Made by a program: the position numbers and the translations under genes. Below are positions 8,851 to 18,833 of a stretch of 64,000 bases of DNA, in pieces. The notes beneath the pieces are model-generated. The model searched no databases. It saw only the letters and a program-made list of their open reading frames with translations, and was not told the DNA's origin. This stretch comes from Lentibacillus cibarius. GTDB taxonomy: Bacteria > Bacillota > Bacilli > Bacillales > Amphibacillaceae. Numbering within the stretch: position 1 is the first letter of the stretch; every line of letters starts with the position of its first letter. The DNA lies in NCBI RefSeq assembly GCF_005887555.1, contig NZ_VCIA01000001.1:2790001-2854000 (forward strand). Reading direction: 5' to 3'.

Positions 8851-9010
8851 TGAATTGCAATCAGTGGGGATTCTGACACATCAGTGTACATCCCCATTGA
8901 TTATTTTACGAACTGAAAATATAGAAAATTTACTTAAATCTGTTAATTACCCCTTGCAAATTACTGAAAAATTTAGGATAATGGAAAAAAGGAACGAGGG
9001 GGAGTGTTCC

Positions 9011-9244
9011 ATGAACCGGCAAAAAGAAGGATACCGGTTTTATCGTTACAATGGGAAAACACTTTATGCAAAACGGGAGATTTCTTACGAGTTGAGACTG
9101 AATGCACAATTAGTGCTGGATGAACTATGTTTTAATTGGAATAAGTTGAAATTGGAAGAAGCGGTTAATCATTCCATTGATACAGGGAATAAGGAACAAT
9201 TCCTGCGATTAAGCAAGGAATACAGAAATTTTGTTTGGGAATAA
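9011..9244 (+). CDS. IDEAL-domain small protein
   Basis: 77 residues. The central part, with AQLVLDELCFNWNKLKLEEAV and a trailing FLRLSKEY, matches the IDEAL domain, a short helical module found in Firmicutes proteins such as YpiB-like proteins and at the ends of some regulators. Start at ATG 9011 is set by GAGGGGGAG eight bases upstream; the longer open frame upstream overlaps the MFS gene and has no ribosome-binding site. Function unknown. Confidence 0.8.
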   Translation: MNRQKEGYRFYRYNGKTLYAKREISYELRLNAQLVLDELCFNWNKLKLEEAVNHSIDTGNKEQFLRLSKEYRNFVWE

Positions 9245-9267
9245 ATAAGTCCGATTTTCAGCACAAA

Positions 9268-9299
9268 TGCCTTACCCTAAAGCGGTAGGGCATTTTTTT
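9268..9299 (+). terminator. Rho-independent terminator
   Basis: Imperfect stem TGCCTTACC / GGTAGGGCA with a T7 run, 24 bp after the IDEAL gene. Confidence 0.8.
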
Positions 9300-9481
9300 G
9301 AATGAGTCAACACAGCCCTGTTAAGGATATAGTAAGATTTCAGTAGAGAATCCACATAATAGCAGCGACCAGCGACCAGCCGCTTATATTGTGACTAATT
9401 CACGCCATTTCTGTTAACCATTTGTGTTGAACTTTTGTTACAATTAGATTGGGTCAAATGATACATAAGGAGGTAATACAA

Positions 9482-10867
9482 ATGGAATATCGGGTGGAAA
9501 AAGATACATTAGGAGAAATACATGTGCCCGCTGACAAATTTTGGGGGGCACAAACACAGCGGAGTAAGCAAAATTTCCCTATCGGCAATGAAGAAATGCC
9601 AGCTGAAGTGATTAAAGCGTTTGCCATCTTGAAAAAAAGTGCTGCCAAAGCTAACAGTGAACTAGGGCTTTTGGAACAAGAAAAGGCAGAGGCAATTGCC
9701 CATGCTGCAGATCAAATCATAAACGGCACACTTGATGAACATTTTCCGTTGGTTGTATGGCAGACAGGAAGCGGTACACAGTCCAATATGAATGTAAATG
9801 AAGTGATTGCACATGCCGGGAGCAATTGGCTAAAAGAACAAGGCAGTGAGTTGCAACTGCATCCAAACGATGATGTCAATAAATCACAAAGCTCCAATGA
9901 TACGTATCCGACGGCAATGCACATTGCGTTCGCATTAAAATTAGAAGATGTGGTGCTTCCTGCCTTGCAAACGATGAAAAATACCTTGCATGAAAAAATG
10001 AATGCGTTTCAAGATATCGTTAAAATTGGCCGTACCCATTTACAGGACGCAACACCATTGACCCTGGGACAGGAAGTAAGCGGCTGGCATCGGATGCTTG
10101 AAAAATCCGAGCAGATGATCAGCGAAAGTTTACATCATGTTAAACAGCTTGCCATTGGCGGGACAGCGGTTGGAACAGGACTAAATGCGCACCCGGATTT
10201 TTCGGAGGCAGTTACAAAAGCTATAAGTGAGGTTACTGGTAAACAATTTATTTCCGCACCAAATAAATTTCATGCACTGACAAGTCACGATGAAGCCGTC
10301 TTTGCGCATGGTGCACTTAAAGGACTTGCTAGCGACCTAATGAAAATCGCTAATGATGTACGCTGGCTGGCAAGCGGACCACGTTGCGGAATTGGCGAAA
10401 TCTCTATCCCGGCGAATGAACCCGGAAGCTCTATTATGCCGGGAAAAGTCAATCCAACACAAAGTGAAGCGGTCACGATGGCAGCAGCTCAGGTAATGGG
10501 AAATGATGCTACTATCGGTTTTGCAGCTAGCCAAGGCAATTTTGAACTGAATGTGTTCAAACCGGTCATTGCGTATAACTTCTTGCAGTCCGCTCAGTTA
10601 CTTGCAGACAGCATTCTGTCATTTGACGAACGGTGTGTACAAGGCATCGAGCCGAATCATGAACAAATTGAGAAATATTTGCGTGATTCCTTAATGCTAG
10701 TAACTGCACTAAATCCGCATATTGGTTATGAGAATGCAGCTAAGATTGCCAAGAAAGCATTCGCCGATAATTCAACATTAAAAGAAGCCGCCGTTCAGCT
10801 AGAACTATTGACTGAAGAACAATTTGACGATTATGTCAATCCGAAAGAAATGACCTATCCAAAATAA
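9482..10867 (+). CDS. fumC: Class II fumarate hydratase
   Basis: 461 residues, the normal FumC length. It interconverts fumarate and L-malate in the TCA cycle as a homotetramer. Visible marks are [14 protein letters not shown], the [18 protein letters not shown] active-site segment, [10 protein letters not shown] and the superfamily signature [13 protein letters not shown] around residues 316-328. Start ATG 9482 follows a perfect AAGGAGG; an upstream in-frame ATG at 9449 is not supported. Monocistronic, with a terminator at 11017-11055 beyond a repeat element. Confidence 0.95.
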   Translation: MEYRVEKDTLGEIHVPADKFWGAQTQRSKQNFPIGNEEMPAEVIKAFAILKKSAAKANSELGLLEQEKAEAIAHAADQIINGTLDEHFPLVVWQTGSGTQSNMNVNEVIAHAGSNWLKEQGSELQLHPNDDVNKSQSSNDTYPTAMHIAFALKLEDVVLPALQTMKNTLHEKMNAFQDIVKIGRTHLQDATPLTLGQEVSGWHRMLEKSEQMISESLHHVKQLAIGGTAVGTGLNAHPDFSEAVTKAISEVTGKQFISAPNKFHALTSHDEAVFAHGALKGLASDLMKIANDVRWLASGPRCGIGEISIPANEPGSSIMPGKVNPTQSEAVTMAAAQVMGNDATIGFAASQGNFELNVFKPVIAYNFLQSAQLLADSILSFDERCVQGIEPNHEQIEKYLRDSLMLVTALNPHIGYENAAKIAKKAFADNSTLKEAAVQLELLTEEQFDDYVNPKEMTYPK

Positions 10868-10879
10868 TGGTTAGTAACA

Positions 10880-10968
10880 AAGGCGTAAGCGCCCTTGAAG
10901 GCTAAGAACGCGACGTCCTGTGCGGGCGCCTGCACTAGTACGTCCTATACATCGAAGCCGGACGTGGC
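10880..10968 (+). repeat. Core-only copy of a dispersed Bacillaceae-type repeat
   Basis: The stretch from about 10900 to 10960 (CTAAGAACGCGACGTCCTGT ... CTGCACTAGTACGTCCTATA) matches the reverse complement of 59671-59735 at roughly 80 percent by eye. It is flanked by a small GGCG-TAA-GCGCC hairpin. It lacks the GTTGATT ends seen in the other copies. Confidence 0.7.
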
Positions 10969-11016
10969 CTAACTTTGCAAGTAAGGTCATCCATATTTTA
11001 TACTTCCGACGTCACT

Positions 11017-11055
11017 AAAAAGCTCACAACCCTACATGGGTCAGTGAGCTTTTTT
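11017..11055 (+). terminator. Rho-independent terminator (fumC side)
   Basis: Stem AAAAAGCTCAC / GTGAGCTTTTTT enclosing a smaller ACCC-TACAT-GGGT hairpin. The symmetric A and T runs could let it work in both directions. Confidence 0.85.
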
Positions 11056-11133
11056 AAGAAACAATTACCAGCGATAATCTATGATAAGATTTCCGTTTCT
11101 GCTCACAATAATGCGTACAGGAGGTGATAACAC

Positions 11134-11340
11134 ATGGCAAATAACAACAGTCAAAACTCAAACCAATTAGTTGTTCCTGGAGCAGAGCAAGCGCTTAACC
11201 AAATGAAAACTGAGATTGCACAAGAATTTGGTGTGAACCTTGGTGCTGACACTACTTCCCGTGCTAACGGTTCTGTTGGTGGTGAAATTACCAAGCGCCT
11301 GGTTCAGACTGCACAGTCTCAATTTAGTGGACAACAATAA
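11134..11340 (+). CDS. Alpha/beta-type small acid-soluble spore protein
   Basis: 68-residue DNA-binding spore protein. It coats and protects forespore DNA and is degraded at germination by GPR protease. The GPR site region reads [10 protein letters not shown], and the conserved DNA-binding C-terminal block reads [15 protein letters not shown]. Asn/Gln-rich ends are typical of the family. Start ATG follows AGGAGGTGA. Expected to be sigma-G dependent; its neighbour yheA is also near an ssp gene in B. subtilis. Confidence 0.93.
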   Translation: MANNNSQNSNQLVVPGAEQALNQMKTEIAQEFGVNLGADTTSRANGSVGGEITKRLVQTAQSQFSGQQ

Positions 11341-11395
11341 ATAACTGATGGCTTTAGGGGGGATGAGGCTTCCCTCTAACAATAATAACTGACAC

Positions 11396-11430
11396 CAAAA
11401 GGGGAAGTCTTTCATGGCTTCCCCTTCATT
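11396..11430 (+). terminator. Hairpin after the SASP gene; rest of the 407-bp gap is unassigned
   Basis: GGGGAAG / CTTCCCC stem with a 10-nt loop, followed by a weak T-rich tail. The remainder of 11341-11748 is AT-rich toward its 3' end (about 11600-11660) and I see no convincing gene in it. A long minus-strand frame there overlaps the SASP gene and was rejected. Confidence 0.5.
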
Positions 11431-11748
11431 AATACTTATATTGGTATTTCTTACATAAATTGGATGTGGTGCTGTTACCAATTCACAGTGGCTAGGACGT
11501 TCTGCACGAATAGCCGTATCTGTTAAGGTCATTTCTTGAAGTATCGTGATAACAAATGGCCGAAGAAAAAATTTTACGCAATTGATCAATCATGAAAAAA
11601 GCCTCTTCTCCCTTATATTTTTTATATTATAGTAATATTTTTAATACATAAAAATGAATTTTACATGTTTATGCTTAATCCAGAAAGGTATACATGCGGG
11701 GATACGTCTGTTATAGTTAGTTTAGCCAAAAATGAAGGAGGATCTATT

Positions 11749-12111
11749 GTGGCTAATATTTATGATAGTGCGTATGATTTAGAAAAGGCGATTCGTAACA
11801 GTGATGAGTTCAAGAACTTACAGCAAGCTTACGAGGCTGTCATGGCTGATCCAAACGCAAAGCAAATGTTCGACAACTTCAGGAATACACAGATGGAATT
11901 GCAGGAAAAGCAGATGCAAGGCCAGGAAATTTCCGAAGAAGAAGTAGAACAAGCACGTAAAGTTGTTGAATTAGTGCAGCAGCATGAAGATATCTCGAAT
12001 TTGATGGAAGAGGAACAGCGCTTAAACGTTGTCATTAATGACGTCAGCCGGATTATTACCAAACCGCTCGAAGAACTGTATGGCAACCCGGAAGACGATT
12101 CAAACGAATAA
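11749..12111 (+). CDS. yheA: YlbF/YmcA-superfamily protein, YheA-like
   Basis: 120-residue all-helical cytosolic protein. It starts ANIYDSAYDLEKAIRNSDEF and carries the conserved ADPNAKQMFDNFRN segment and a charged coiled coil. It belongs with YheA in the family that includes the competence/biofilm proteins YlbF and YmcA, which act with YaaT on RNase Y; YheA itself has no assigned role. GTG 11749 is chosen as start because GGAGG lies seven bases upstream and the family N-terminus begins here; earlier in-frame ATGs add an unrelated tail. Confidence 0.85.
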   Translation: MANIYDSAYDLEKAIRNSDEFKNLQQAYEAVMADPNAKQMFDNFRNTQMELQEKQMQGQEISEEEVEQARKVVELVQQHEDISNLMEEEQRLNVVINDVSRIITKPLEELYGNPEDDSNE

Positions 12112-12120
12112 AAAATAAAC

Positions 12121-12157
12121 AGAGTCCGCGGCATAAGAAGCTACGGGCTCTTTTTTT
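12121..12157 (+). terminator. Rho-independent terminator after yheA
   Basis: AGAGTCCG / CGGGCTCT stem (one mismatch) plus T7. Confidence 0.85.
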
Positions 12158-12168
12158 ATTACAACTCT

Positions 12169-12354
12169 TTAACGGTGGAATAGCACGAGTTTTGCATTCG
12201 GTGCGACACAGCGGTGGGTATAGTTGTTGTACCCTTTTTCGGTAAGTTTCTGATGACCGATGTTCTTCGCTTCATCATTACTGGAAGCTTCAAATGACTC
12301 ATCAAGCAGTTTCTCCCCGGTTTTGTCAAAGACAGTCAAATGATATGTCCTCAT
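12169..12354 (-). CDS. yhzD: YhzD-like small protein
   Basis: 61 residues resembling B. subtilis YhzD: an N-terminal TYHLTVFDKTGEKLLDE strand-turn-strand and a C-terminal THRCVAPNAKLVLFH. It is soluble, with a probable ferredoxin-like beta/alpha fold and no known function. The start ATG at 12354 follows AAGGAGG. It is convergent with yheA and only a short distance from its terminator. Confidence 0.65.
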   Translation of the reverse strand: MRTYHLTVFDKTGEKLLDESFEASSNDEAKNIGHQKLTEKGYNNYTHRCVAPNAKLVLFHR

Positions 12355-12565
12355 TATGAACCTCCTTATATTGATTATTGAAGGCTGATTATTCTCAATG
12401 TTAAAAGATTAAAACTAATTTTATAATAAACATACCATAAAAAAGGATAAGAGAGAAGGAAAATGTTGTTCAAAATAATAATCAGGCATCATATTAGAAC
12501 GTGCATTCGTTTCATGGCTTTGGTAAAATAATGGTAAGAAGACGTTCGATAGGAGGCAAGGGGGT

Positions 12566-13798
12566 ATGGGGGAGATATCGTTTATCCATGCAGCGGATTT
12601 GCATTTAGACAGTCCGTTCCAAGGGCTTTCACACATTCCGGAGAGCATGTTTGAAAAAGTGAAGAACAGTACCTTCGAGGCATTAGACCGACTTGTACAA
12701 GCGGCAATTGATAAACAGGTGGATTTTGTACTGCTTGTGGGAGATCTGTATGATAATGAAAAACAGAGCTTGAAAGCACAAGTCCGGCTGCGAAATGCAT
12801 TTGAAAAACTAAAGCAACATCACATTCATGTATATATGTCGCACGGTAATCATGATTTTATTGGTGGTAATAGTAACCCAATAACCTATCCGGATAATGT
12901 ATTTGTTTTTCCCGATGAGAATGTAACCCATTTCACCTATGAAAAAAATAAGGAAACGCTGGCGGTTATCTACGGTTTTAGCTATGAAAATCGTTCGGTC
13001 ACAGCAGAAAAAGCGCGGGAATATGAGCTGGTATCCTGGGCGAATATTCCATACCATATCGCCATGCTTCATGGTAGTTTATACAGCAATACAGAACATG
13101 ATGTGTATGCGCCGTTCCATTTGGCAGACCTGACCGCAACGGATTTTGATTATTGGGCACTAGGACACATCCATCAGCGGGAGGTACTTAAATCGGCTCC
13201 ACCGGTTGTGTATCCCGGCAATATACAAGGGAGAAACAGCAAGGAGTCGGGGAAAAAGGGTTGTTATCATGTTGTGTTATCTGAGAAAGGCACGCAGTTT
13301 ACCTTCCTGCCGCTACAATCCATTGAATTCAACAAACTGACCATTGATATTTCCTGCTGCAATGAAGCACACCAACTTGAGACAGTCATTCGTGAGGAGA
13401 TAGAGAAAGCGCGGGGGAATAGTGGACCGGCATTAATACAACTAACATTAAGCGGTGCCGAAAGTCATTTCCGGGAATGGAAGCAAGCTGCAGATGAAAT
13501 GATACAACTTGTGAATGAGGCGTTTGTGCACCAGAACGACTGGACATACATATACCGCTATACGTTTGACTGGACAGAAACTAATTCATTCCAAGCATTA
13601 AAGCGGAGTGGGCATTTTGCCGGGGAATTACTCAGACATGCGAATGAGGCGAACATCCAATCATACTTAGACGACCTCTACCGACATAGGCAGGCGAAAA
13701 AATATTTACACGCCATGTCCAAGGAACAGGAAGTGCGTGTGAAACAAAGGGCCAAACAGCTGCTTGTTGAAGGTTTATTCGACAAGGGAGGTGACTAA
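12566..13798 (+). CDS. yhaO: SbcD-like metallophosphoesterase DNA repair nuclease YhaO
   Basis: 410 residues. Calcineurin-like nuclease domain in the first about 270: FIHAADLHLDSPF (metal Asp-His), VGDLYDN, MSHGNHDFIGG and GHIHQREV carry the metal ligands. The family degrades DNA ends together with an SbcC/Rad50-like ATPase. Start ATG 12566 follows AGGAGG. The stop lies one base before the start codon of yhaN, so the two are coupled, as in B. subtilis. Confidence 0.9.
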   Translation: MGEISFIHAADLHLDSPFQGLSHIPESMFEKVKNSTFEALDRLVQAAIDKQVDFVLLVGDLYDNEKQSLKAQVRLRNAFEKLKQHHIHVYMSHGNHDFIGGNSNPITYPDNVFVFPDENVTHFTYEKNKETLAVIYGFSYENRSVTAEKAREYELVSWANIPYHIAMLHGSLYSNTEHDVYAPFHLADLTATDFDYWALGHIHQREVLKSAPPVVYPGNIQGRNSKESGKKGCYHVVLSEKGTQFTFLPLQSIEFNKLTIDISCCNEAHQLETVIREEIEKARGNSGPALIQLTLSGAESHFREWKQAADEMIQLVNEAFVHQNDWTYIYRYTFDWTETNSFQALKRSGHFAGELLRHANEANIQSYLDDLYRHRQAKKYLHAMSKEQEVRVKQRAKQLLVEGLFDKGGD

Positions 13799-13799
13799 T

Positions 13800-16763
13800 G
13801 TGCAATTAAAAGAGGCGACAATTTTTGGTTTTGGTAAATGGGTTGACTATACGATAGACTTTACGGATCATAACTTCATTTGCATATATGGTAATAATGA
13901 ATCAGGAAAGACGACAATTCAGCAGTTTCTCTTATTCATGCTGTTTGGCATGCCTCCTAAAAAACGCGCCGACTACAGGCCAAAGACGAGCAGCAAAATG
14001 GGAGGAAGACTAACAGTGGAGGATCCTGAAGCTGGTATATATACTATCGAACGGCTGCATGACGTGCGTAATGGCAAGGCGGTATGCTATACGCCGGATG
14101 GCAACGAACACGGAGAAACATGGCTGCAGGAGCGGCTGAACGGAATGACGAAAGAAACCTACCAATCCATTTTCACATTTTCCGCTGTCGATTTGCTGGA
14201 TATCAGACACATGAAAGAAGATGACGTAGGCGAAGTACTACTCGGTATCGGAATGACCGGTTCCAACAGTATTCATACACTGGAAAAGCAACTGGAGGCA
14301 GAACTGGGGGATTTGTTCAAACCATTTGGCAAAAAGCCGACCATCAATCAGCAGTTAACATCGATGGATACGCTATATTCATCGTTGCAAGAATATCGGG
14401 AAACAAAGGATGAATATCGGACGAAAAGGGAAAAGCTAAACCAATTGACAACTGAGATGGAGCAGTTGCAGGTACAGTTGGATGAAGCAAAAGATGCTGT
14501 TTTTCGGCTGGACAAGAAACTACAAGCTTTCCCTGTTCTGAAAGATTATCAAAAAGTGAAAGAACAATACCAGTCCTACCCGGAGCAACTAACTTTTCCG
14601 GAAAATGGAATCGAGCGGCTTGAACAACTGAATGAATACTTGATGCCGATGAAAAGCGAATTATCCGTGCTTCAGCATAACTTAGAAGAATATAAAACGA
14701 AAAGGGATGCTATCCGGAATGATTTTTATCATAGTGATGTTTATGAACAGCTGGAGACGATTATACAGCGAAAACAGAACTGGCTTGATTGTCAACAAGA
14801 GCTGCATCGATATGAGGAAGCTATACAGAAGCTAGCGTGGCAAATCGGAAAAGAACTGAATCAGCTTAATGCTGGCATTTCCGTCGACGATTTAACATCG
14901 TTGCAATTGCCTTTTTCTGCTGAGAAGATATGGAATCAGGTGAAACGTGATCATGACCAGATTGTTGTGATGAAGGAACAGCTGGAGAGAGAACACAAAC
15001 AGCTGCTGAAAGAGCAAGCGTACCTGAATGAGCAAAAAGACAAGTTGCAGGCGTCATTGACAGATGAAGCACAGGAACATGCGCTACAGGAAACAATCCG
15101 TCAATACCATCGTGAGGAACATATGCAATGGGACTTAGCCGAACAGACGAATCAGTGGAATCAGTTGAAACAGAGAAAAGAAAAGAATGCTTTAAACTGG
15201 CTTGTTGTCGGAATTGGTATGTGTGTTGCTCTGATGGTTGCAGCGGTTATGCAGGGTGCCATGTATCTGTGGGGGATTGCTGGTATCATTTTTTTTGTAT
15301 CTATCGGGCAGTGGGCAGTGAGAAAACAGTCTTTCCGCGAATTTGAAAAGATGTTTACATCCAAGCATCCACAATCCAGTCAAGTGACCGAAGAAATGAA
15401 ACGGGAAGCGGAACAACTTCTTTCAGAAAATGAACAAAAGAAACAGGAATTATCTATTGTGCAAGATAAACTACAGTCAAACGAAATGGAGATTTTAAAA
15501 TGGGAAGAAAAGCAGTCGGGACTGGACCAACGCGAAAACCGTTTGACTAAACAAATTGCGAATCAGTATAGGCAATATCCGTTTTTGGAACGGATTGAAA
15601 TAGCTTATTGGCCGGCATTTTATCACACGCTCAAACATGTGCTTGATTTGCAGCAAGATAAAGAGCAGCAGGAATGGGAATATGACAAACGACTACAGGA
15701 AAGCAAGCAATTTGAAAACTGGACACAACGCACTTTTCGTGATATGAATTGGGAAGATACTGGTAAGTCGGTGGAAGATAAATTAGCAGATATGGAGCAT
15801 GTACTGCAAAAATATCGGGATGATTTAGCCAGAATGGAACAGTATGATCAATGGATTGCCGAAACAGAAGCTAGAAGGCGACAAGTACAGAAAAAAATGC
15901 GTGTGTATGAAGAAGCGTGGACACAACTGATGACCGTCGCCGGAACGGATACCCAAGAGGAATACCTGAAAAAAGGGAAGCAACTGAAGGAAAAGCAGGA
16001 ATATGCCAATAGAATGTCTGAATTGGACAATCAATTGGCAAGAATATTACCGGGGGATGACTATGAAACCTTCATTACAATGGAGCTGTCTGAAGAGCAT
16101 GTACTAAAATCAGCATATGAAAGCGAATCAGACCGGATTGACGAACTCGAGCGCACCATTGAAAAAAAACGGGAGTTACGGGCGGATATGAATGCAGAAC
16201 TTGCCGCGTTGGAGACGTCAGAATCATACTCCGAGGCACTGCACCGCTTTACAATAGAACAAGAAAAACTTGAAAGCTTAGCTGAGGAATGGGCGGTGTT
16301 GAAAGCCGCTAAGGAAATGCTTACAGAAACAAAACGGAACTATCGTCGTAATTATATGGGACAAGTTACGGACAAAACGACATATTATTTCCACCAACTT
16401 ACACAGAAAGCATACAATGCCATTTATCCTCCTGAAGAAAACAAGCCATTTCGAGTTGAAGCCAGAGATGGTATACGGTATGATGTAAACGAGCTTTCAC
16501 AAGCAACGATTGATCAGTTGTACGTCTCCCTACGATTGGGAATTAGTGAAGTGATGAGTGAAAAACATCGTCTCCCGTTCATTATTGATGATGCATTTGT
16601 TCACTTTGACCCTTCTCGGACAAAACAGGTCATAGCTTTGTTGTCGGAGGTGTCCCAGCGACAACAGATTATATTGTTTACTTGTAAGACAAGTGTGGTA
16701 GAAGCCGCAACAGATGCGAGCTTGATTGAATCCGACAGTTCTGTTCGCATTCCCTTGCCATAA
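13800..16763 (+). CDS. yhaN: SbcC/Rad50-like coiled-coil ATPase YhaN
   Basis: About 987 residues. Walker A GNNESGKTT at residues 31-39, two long coiled-coil arms (about 190-470 and 530-850) and a C-terminal ATPase half with LSQATIDQLYVSLRLG signature-like and LPFIIDDAFVHFD Walker B motifs. A short hydrophobic segment (NWLVVGIGMCVALMVAAVM and following, near residues 465-510) interrupts the coiled coil, an odd feature for a soluble SMC-like protein that is shared by YhaN proteins. GTG 13800 is the start because GGGAGGTGA lies just upstream; the longer frame overlaps yhaO. Partner of YhaO. Confidence 0.88.
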   Translation: MQLKEATIFGFGKWVDYTIDFTDHNFICIYGNNESGKTTIQQFLLFMLFGMPPKKRADYRPKTSSKMGGRLTVEDPEAGIYTIERLHDVRNGKAVCYTPDGNEHGETWLQERLNGMTKETYQSIFTFSAVDLLDIRHMKEDDVGEVLLGIGMTGSNSIHTLEKQLEAELGDLFKPFGKKPTINQQLTSMDTLYSSLQEYRETKDEYRTKREKLNQLTTEMEQLQVQLDEAKDAVFRLDKKLQAFPVLKDYQKVKEQYQSYPEQLTFPENGIERLEQLNEYLMPMKSELSVLQHNLEEYKTKRDAIRNDFYHSDVYEQLETIIQRKQNWLDCQQELHRYEEAIQKLAWQIGKELNQLNAGISVDDLTSLQLPFSAEKIWNQVKRDHDQIVVMKEQLEREHKQLLKEQAYLNEQKDKLQASLTDEAQEHALQETIRQYHREEHMQWDLAEQTNQWNQLKQRKEKNALNWLVVGIGMCVALMVAAVMQGAMYLWGIAGIIFFVSIGQWAVRKQSFREFEKMFTSKHPQSSQVTEEMKREAEQLLSENEQKKQELSIVQDKLQSNEMEILKWEEKQSGLDQRENRLTKQIANQYRQYPFLERIEIAYWPAFYHTLKHVLDLQQDKEQQEWEYDKRLQESKQFENWTQRTFRDMNWEDTGKSVEDKLADMEHVLQKYRDDLARMEQYDQWIAETEARRRQVQKKMRVYEEAWTQLMTVAGTDTQEEYLKKGKQLKEKQEYANRMSELDNQLARILPGDDYETFITMELSEEHVLKSAYESESDRIDELERTIEKKRELRADMNAELAALETSESYSEALHRFTIEQEKLESLAEEWAVLKAAKEMLTETKRNYRRNYMGQVTDKTTYYFHQLTQKAYNAIYPPEENKPFRVEARDGIRYDVNELSQATIDQLYVSLRLGISEVMSEKHRLPFIIDDAFVHFDPSRTKQVIALLSEVSQRQQIILFTCKTSVVEAATDASLIESDSSVRIPLP

Positions 16764-16841
16764 ATGGTAAACTAATTTCAGATAAACGGAAGGCTGTCCG
16801 CAGTCATAAAAAAAGAAAGAGAGCATATGGAGGGAATTCCA

Positions 16842-17411
16842 ATGCAGAACGATGAAAATACTTCCAATGAAGCAGCGAAGTATGAAGAAACACTCGAGAA
16901 ATTTATTCAGGTTATTGCCAAGAACATGAGTTTATACGGTATTACCTCCTCGATAGGGCGGTTGTACGGTGTTTTGTATTTTTCCGATGAACCGATGACA
17001 TTGGATGATATGCGCAATGCCCTGGAGATGAGCAAAACCAGTATGTCTACCGGTGTTCGCGCTCTGTCGGATATGAAAATGGTTGAATCGACATTTCGGC
17101 GAGGCATCCGTAAAGATTTGTACCAATCAGAGGAAGACTGGTATAAATCATTCACATCTTTATTCGCAAACCGGTGGCGCCACCATACGGAAACAAATAT
17201 AGAAGAAGCAAATGAAGCTATACGCGAGTTGCGAAAAATTGATCGTCGAACAGAAGACGAGGAATTAAAGAGTAAAATCAAGCGTGATATTGACAGGTTG
17301 GAATATGCGAAGAATTATTATAAATGGTTGATGGACTTTATCCAGCTTGTAGATTCAGGCAAGATATTTGAATACTTGCCAAGACATGATGAAGAGGAAC
17401 ACAGGGATTGA
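16842..17411 (+). CDS. GbsR/MarR-family regulator (orphan)
   Basis: About 189 residues of the GbsR family: winged helix with GITSSIGRLYGVLYFSDEPMTLDDM, helix-turn-helix MSKTSMSTGVRALSDMKMV (about 65-83) and the GIRKDLYQ motif, then a helical C-terminal domain. GbsR of B. subtilis represses glycine-betaine synthesis genes and senses choline. Here no gbsAB genes are adjacent; it sits between yhaN and yhaM. ATG 16842 with GGAGGG eight bases upstream is preferred over ATG 16827. A second, shorter paralogue lies beside opuA. Confidence 0.82.
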   Translation: MQNDENTSNEAAKYEETLEKFIQVIAKNMSLYGITSSIGRLYGVLYFSDEPMTLDDMRNALEMSKTSMSTGVRALSDMKMVESTFRRGIRKDLYQSEEDWYKSFTSLFANRWRHHTETNIEEANEAIRELRKIDRRTEDEELKSKIKRDIDRLEYAKNYYKWLMDFIQLVDSGKIFEYLPRHDEEEHRD

Positions 17412-17531
17412 TGCGTTTCGATCAATCCTTTTTATAAGGATAAAATGTATAAATAAAGTGATACAATTTTTACTGGCCAAGCTAGCTACGTCCGGCTCCA
17501 GTACCTTTGTTTCAGAGGGGGAGGAACTGTT

Positions 17532-18479
17532 TTGAAAAAGGGGATAGGACATTACCATATTGGTGACGCATTTGATGACTTTATTTTAATCAAATCATCC
17601 GCTAGAGGCGTTGCCAGCAATGGGAAACCATTTTTGACATTAATCCTGCGTGATGCGACCGGTGAAATTGAAGCAAAGTTATGGGAAATTACGAAAGAGG
17701 ACGAAGAGGTGTTTATCCCGGAACAAATTGTCAGGCTTACTGGTGAAGTGAACCAGTTCCGCGGGAAGCCACAGCTGAAAATTTTTTCTATCCGGCCATC
17801 CAACGCGAGCGATGGTGTCCAGGTAGATGATTTCGTCGCAAAGGCTCCGGTGGAAAAGGAAGTACTCATGGAAAAATTGACAGAAGCGATTTTTGAAATG
17901 CAAAACCCATCATTGCAACGAATGGTACGGGCGCTCGTGAAAAAGTATCAGGAGGGCTTGCTAACCTATCCAGCGGCGACAAAGAATCATCACGAATATG
18001 TATCAGGACTTCTTCACCATATTGTCAGCATGCTGTCGCTGGCGAAAGAGCTGCATACCTTGTATCCGGAAACAAATAAGGATTTACTGTACGCAGGCGT
18101 TATTCTGCATGATCTTGGGAAAGTGAAGGAACTCTCAGGCGTCGTTACCACTTCATATACACTGGAAGGGAAACTGCTTGGGCACATTCCTATGATGGTC
18201 GAAGAAATCGGAAATATGGCTAAAGAATTACAAATTGATGGAGAGGAAGTATTGATTCTGCAGCACTTAATCTTATCCCACCATGGTAAAGCGGAATGGG
18301 GAAGCCCGAAGCCACCGTTAATCAGAGAGGCGGAACTGCTGCATTTAATTGATTTGGTTGATGCACGGATGAACATGCTGAACCGCGCCTTGGATAAAGT
18401 AAAACCGGGAGAATTTACGGACCGATTATTTGCACTCGATAACCGGTCATTTTATAAGCCCCTATTTGAAGATAATTAG
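17532..18479 (+). CDS. yhaM: 3'-5' exoribonuclease YhaM
   Basis: 315 residues: N-terminal OB-fold (about 15-100, with [16 protein letters not shown]) and C-terminal HD phosphohydrolase domain with [12 protein letters not shown], the [10 protein letters not shown] motif and [12 protein letters not shown]. YhaM is a Mn-dependent RNase that trims short 3' extensions. The TTG start at 17532 follows GGGGGAGG. In B. subtilis it also lies between yhaN and yhaL. Confidence 0.93.
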   Translation: MKKGIGHYHIGDAFDDFILIKSSARGVASNGKPFLTLILRDATGEIEAKLWEITKEDEEVFIPEQIVRLTGEVNQFRGKPQLKIFSIRPSNASDGVQVDDFVAKAPVEKEVLMEKLTEAIFEMQNPSLQRMVRALVKKYQEGLLTYPAATKNHHEYVSGLLHHIVSMLSLAKELHTLYPETNKDLLYAGVILHDLGKVKELSGVVTTSYTLEGKLLGHIPMMVEEIGNMAKELQIDGEEVLILQHLILSHHGKAEWGSPKPPLIREAELLHLIDLVDARMNMLNRALDKVKPGEFTDRLFALDNRSFYKPLFEDN

Positions 18480-18570
18480 AAAGGTACCCCCATAATTGTG
18501 AAGCGACTGTCATTTTTTAGCCCACGTATTCATATACATAAAATAAAAATGATGGACAAGGGGGCTAAGT

Positions 18571-18771
18571 ATGATTTTCGGAATGCCTTGGTGGGTTTTC
18601 ATGATAATCCTTTTTATATTTTTGACCGGATATATGGCGTTCAGAGCAATGCGAGCTGAGCGCAAACTGGAAAATTATTATATCGAACAAGAAGGTCAGG
18701 TCTATATCGATCGTATCGAACAGGAACGTGAACAACGGCAGAAGCAAAAAGGGCGGCAATTGTCACATTAG
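18571..18771 (+). CDS. yhaL: YhaL-like sporulation protein
   Basis: 66 residues: one N-terminal transmembrane helix (WWVFMIILFIFLTGYMAF) followed by a basic, Glu/Gln-rich cytoplasmic tail. Size, topology and position between yhaM and prsA match B. subtilis YhaL, a sigma-E regulon member of unknown function. Shares a bidirectional terminator with prsA. Confidence 0.75.
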   Translation: MIFGMPWWVFMIILFIFLTGYMAFRAMRAERKLENYYIEQEGQVYIDRIEQEREQRQKQKGRQLSH

Positions 18772-18787
18772 CTGCTGTTAAATCTCT

Positions 18788-18826
18788 AAAAAAAGCTGAT
18801 CCATAGTTATGGATCAGCTTTTTTTC
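18788..18826. terminator. Bidirectional terminator between yhaL and prsA
   Basis: A7 then GCTGATCCAT / ATGGATCAGC stem then T7; symmetric, serving both convergent genes. Confidence 0.92.
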
Positions 18827-18833
18827 GTTTAAA

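Noticed and set aside
11167..11589. 140-codon minus-strand frame opposite the SASP gene and its downstream gap
   Set aside because: It overlaps a certain gene antisense, passes through the SASP terminator hairpin and lacks a ribosome-binding site or recognisable family. A decayed fragment in 11430-11580 cannot be excluded.
17484..17505. Fragment GCTACGTCCGGCTCCAGT before yhaM resembling the end of the 10880 repeat core
   Set aside because: Too short and imperfect to call as a repeat copy by eye.
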